DNA from: DATKPE01 sp033854175
GTDB lineage: Bacteria; Bacteroidota; Ignavibacteria; UBA10030; SZUA-254
Reading direction: 5' to 3'
Length of the DNA stretch: 7,586 nucleotides
Assembly: GCA_033854175.1 (NCBI GenBank)
Contig: JAWOKN010000046.1
Span: 1 to 7,586, forward strand
The position numbers and the translations under genes were made by a program. Positions 5,014 to 7,586 of this stretch are shown here, one piece after another. Numbering within the stretch: the first letter of the stretch is position 1; the number at the start of each line of letters is the position of its first letter. The notes under the pieces were generated by a model that worked only from the letters and a program-made list of their open reading frames with translations, ran no database searches and had not been told where the DNA came from.

Positions 5014-7586
5014 ATGATCAAACTGCTCCGACGTTATCTGATCCTTCCATGGCACATTTCCATGCTGGTACTATTCGTATCAGGATTCACGCGGCCGGCG
5101 GTGAGCCAGCAGGCTGCGGGCATACCGGCGCCCCGTCAGATTCTTGGCTATGAACTGGGAGACCGGTACACATCATACGCAGAGCTCGAGCACTATCTCC
5201 TCGCGATGCAGCAGGCCGCACCGGCAAGGATGAAGCTCATACCCTATGGTGAAACGATCGAGCACCGGAAGCTCTACCTGGTGGTGATCAGCGATTCGGC
5301 GAACATCCGGCGACTGGATGAAATCAAGGGCAACGTTATCAAACTCACCGATCCCCGGAAAACGACAAAAAAAGATGCGCAGGCGATCATCGCCGCGACG
5401 CCAATGATCGCGTGGCTTTCGTACAACGTCCACGGGAACGAAGCCTCATGCTCGGAGGCGGCACTGAACGTTATCTATCAGCTCCTCGGCGCGAACGACA
5501 CGGCCACAGCTTCAATATTACGGAATCTCGTCGTCATCATCGATCCGCTTCTGAACCCCGACGGCCGCGAGCGGTACGTGAATTTCGAACGGACGCACAG
5601 CGGAACAAGCCCCAATGAAGACAGAAACGCGGCAGAGCACCATGAAGACTGGCCGTGGGGGCGGACCAACCACTACCTCTTCGATCTCAACCGCGACTGG
5701 GCCTGGCTGACGCAGCCGGAGAGCAGGGCACGGATCGGGGCCTACCGGGAGTGGATGCCGCAGGTCCATGTGGATTTCCATGAAATGTCGTACAACAGCT
5801 CCTATTTCTTCTTCCCTCCCTACAAACCCGTCAACAAGAACATACCGGCTTCGACTGGCGAGTGGGACAAAATATTCGGAAAAGCGAACGCGGAAGCATT
5901 CGACGCGAAGGGATGGAGCTACTGGAGCGGCGAGGCATTCGATCTCTTCTATCCGGGATACGGGGATTCCTGGCCGTCGCTGCACGGCGCCATAGGGATG
6001 ACCTACGAGCAGGCCGGCCAGTCGGGTGTGAGAGTCCGCCGCACCGACGAGGCGATACTCACCCTGAAAGACCGGATCGAGCACCATTCCACAACCTCGA
6101 TTGCCACGCTACGGACGGCGTCCGAGAACCGGATGAAAATCCTCGATCAGTTTTACACATTTTATTCCGACGCGCTCGAGGCGGGGCGTGCGGGAAAGGT
6201 CAAAGCTTACATCATCGATCCCAGGAAAGACCCCAGCACGGCCGATAAGATGGTAAGACTCCTTCTGGACCAGGGGATAGAAGTTCAGCAGCCGCACGAA
6301 ATTATTACCGTCAGCGGCCTCCATTCCTATTTCTCAAAGGAAACCGAGACAAAGACATTCCCCTCCGGGGTCTACGTCATCAGAACGGACCAGCCTTCGG
6401 AGCGTTTTCTGACAGCGCTCATGGAGCAGAACCCGGTGTTGAGCGACACATTTTTCTACGACATCTCAACCTGGACGCTGCCGCTGGCCTACGGTGTGGA
6501 GACCTACTGGACTGAGAGCAGCCTTTCGTTCCCGATGAGTCCGGTCACGGTCATGATGCACGGGGGGAATACCATCGCCGGTGGGAAGGCCTCGTACGCC
6601 TACCTCATGAAATGGAACACCAACGATGCCCCGCGGGCGCTCGTCTGGCTCCTCCAGCACAACTACCGGGTCAACGTGGCCATGAGGGAGTTCACGCTCA
6701 ACGACCAGAAATTCGGGCGTGGGACGCTGATCATACCTGTTGCGGGGAATCCATCGGACCTCGAGCGTGACATCAACGACCTGCTACAAAAAAGCCGGAT
6801 CAGTGTCTACGCCGCGAACAGCGGGTTCACGCAGAGCGGCATCGACCTTGGATCCGACCGGGCGGTACGGCTCAAAAAACCCTCAGTTGTCGTCATCACC
6901 AACCCTCCTGTCAACCCGGAATGTTACGGTGAAATCTGGGCGATGTTCGACATGACGTACGGCATCAATTTCGTCCCGATGAAACTCGACCAGCTGCGGT
7001 CTGCCGATCTGCACGACTACACGGCGATCATCTTCCCCGACGACAACAGCGACGGGCGGGGCTACCGGAACCAGATCGACTCCTCGGTGGTACAAAAACT
7101 CAAAACATGGATCGCGGGCGGCGGCACCTACATCGGGATCGAGGGGGGAGCGGCTTTCGCGTCGGCATCCGTCGGCAAAATCGCCGGTGTAAAAATCAAG
7201 GAAGAAAAGAAGGAGGAGGCGAAAAAGGACACAACGAAAGGAAAGCTATCCGAGGAGGAGCTCGAAAAAAGGATGACGGTTGAGGAAAAGGAGCGGAAGC
7301 ACCGCATGGACGAATTTCCGGGAACCATACTCCATGTCAAACTCGACACATCGCACCCCCTGGGGTTCGGGTACAACAGCGACATCGCGGTCTTCAAGGA
7401 AAACAACACCCTGTATGAACTCAGCGACCACGGATACAACGCGGGCATATTCACCGCCTCCCCGCGCATGAGCGGATATCTCTCGAAGGAAAACGAACGA
7501 AAGGTGGAAGGCACGCCGTATCTCATCCACGAGCAGCTCGGATCGGGAAACATCATCCTCTTCACCGACGACCCCAATTTCCGGCT
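5014..7586 (+). CDS. Exported M14 zinc carboxypeptidase-like protein with C-terminal GATase-like domain (3' end cut)
   Basis: The frame runs from ATG 5014 (AAAGG at 5003-5007, spacing 6) without a stop to the window edge, giving 857 codons. A signal peptide is seen: KLLRR (3-7), a hydrophobic stretch to about residue 25, and a likely cleavage AVS|QQ after 31. The M14 metallopeptidase fold follows: zinc ligands H140 and E143 in HGNE, R185 in NPDGRERY, substrate-carboxylate pair N226-R227 in DLNRDW, third zinc ligand H256 in VDFHEM, and catalytic glutamate E332 in GMTYEQAG. All residues expected for an active carboxypeptidase are therefore present. From about 622 a class I glutamine amidotransferase-like fold begins (PSVVVITNPP, then a WIAGGGTYIGIEGG strand-turn near 701-712), interrupted by a Lys/Glu-rich segment at about 728-768. 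The last residues FTDDPNFR resemble the usual C-terminus of this family, so perhaps 15-25 residues are missing. It probably degrades peptides in the periplasm or outside the cell; the exact substrate is unknown. Confidence 0.93.
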   Translation, partial: MIKLLRRYLILPWHISMLVLFVSGFTRPAVSQQAAGIPAPRQILGYELGDRYTSYAELEHYLLAMQQAAPARMKLIPYGETIEHRKLYLVVISDSANIRRLDEIKGNVIKLTDPRKTTKKDAQAIIAATPMIAWLSYNVHGNEASCSEAALNVIYQLLGANDTATASILRNLVVIIDPLLNPDGRERYVNFERTHSGTSPNEDRNAAEHHEDWPWGRTNHYLFDLNRDWAWLTQPESRARIGAYREWMPQVHVDFHEMSYNSSYFFFPPYKPVNKNIPASTGEWDKIFGKANAEAFDAKGWSYWSGEAFDLFYPGYGDSWPSLHGAIGMTYEQAGQSGVRVRRTDEAILTLKDRIEHHSTTSIATLRTASENRMKILDQFYTFYSDALEAGRAGKVKAYIIDPRKDPSTADKMVRLLLDQGIEVQQPHEIITVSGLHSYFSKETETKTFPSGVYVIRTDQPSERFLTALMEQNPVLSDTFFYDISTWTLPLAYGVETYWTESSLSFPMSPVTVMMHGGNTIAGGKASYAYLMKWNTNDAPRALVWLLQHNYRVNVAMREFTLNDQKFGRGTLIIPVAGNPSDLERDINDLLQKSRISVYAANSGFTQSGIDLGSDRAVRLKKPSVVVITNPPVNPECYGEIWAMFDMTYGINFVPMKLDQLRSADLHDYTAIIFPDDNSDGRGYRNQIDSSVVQKLKTWIAGGGTYIGIEGGAAFASASVGKIAGVKIKEEKKEEAKKDTTKGKLSEEELEKRMTVEEKERKHRMDEFPGTILHVKLDTSHPLGFGYNSDIAVFKENNTLYELSDHGYNAGIFTASPRMSGYLSKENERKVEGTPYLIHEQLGSGNIILFTDDPNFR

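Noticed and set aside
5518..6087. Minus-strand open frame of 189 codons opposite the M14 peptidase gene
   Set aside because: Shadow of a GC-rich coding frame containing all M14 active-site residues; the translation has low-complexity Val/Arg/Pro character and no motif.

Overview
The window looks like ordinary chromosomal DNA of a Gram-negative bacterium. The PriA sequence style (for example the ADTQMLLPDFRSSERTFQ segment before motif VI, and a charged insert before the helicase C-terminal half), the two Bacteroidota/Chlorobi-like cold-shock proteins and the large exported M14 peptidase with a GATase-like tail suggest a member of the broad FCB group or a related uncultured candidate phylum. 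That placement is an inference from protein style, not from a marker tree. I see no transposase, integrase, tRNA, rRNA, CRISPR array or phage gene.

Layout. (a) 1-116, minus strand: the first 38 codons of an exported protein, possibly of the dienelactone hydrolase family, running off the left edge. (b) 117-493: a divergent intergenic region. (c) 494-3091, plus: a complete and apparently fully functional priA, the primosomal replication-restart helicase. (d) 3111-3669, minus: two tandem cold-shock-domain genes, convergent with priA, each followed by its own rho-independent terminator. (e) 3670-4462: about 790 bases with no convincing gene. It includes a probable long structured leader for the upstream csp gene with mutually exclusive hairpins, an AT-rich stretch with small repeats, and one doubtful small ORF with a good Shine-Dalgarno sequence. 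(f) 4463-4945, plus: an adenosine-specific kinase (DUF355/PF04008) family protein. (g) 5014-7586, plus: a secreted M14 zinc carboxypeptidase-like protein with a C-terminal GATase-like domain, cut by the right edge probably only a few residues before its end.

How the genes relate. There is no obvious shared pathway. priA (replication restart), the csp pair (RNA chaperones) and the adenosine kinase-like gene are intracellular functions; the two edge genes encode exported proteins. The adenosine-kinase and peptidase genes are 68 bases apart on the same strand with no visible terminator between them, so they may share a transcript. The most interesting regulatory structure is in the csp region: a strong terminator sits between the two csp genes and leaves little room for a separate promoter for the second one, and the leader of the first has competing hairpins. 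This fits RNA-level control, which is well known for cold-shock genes, but it is inferred here from sequence alone.
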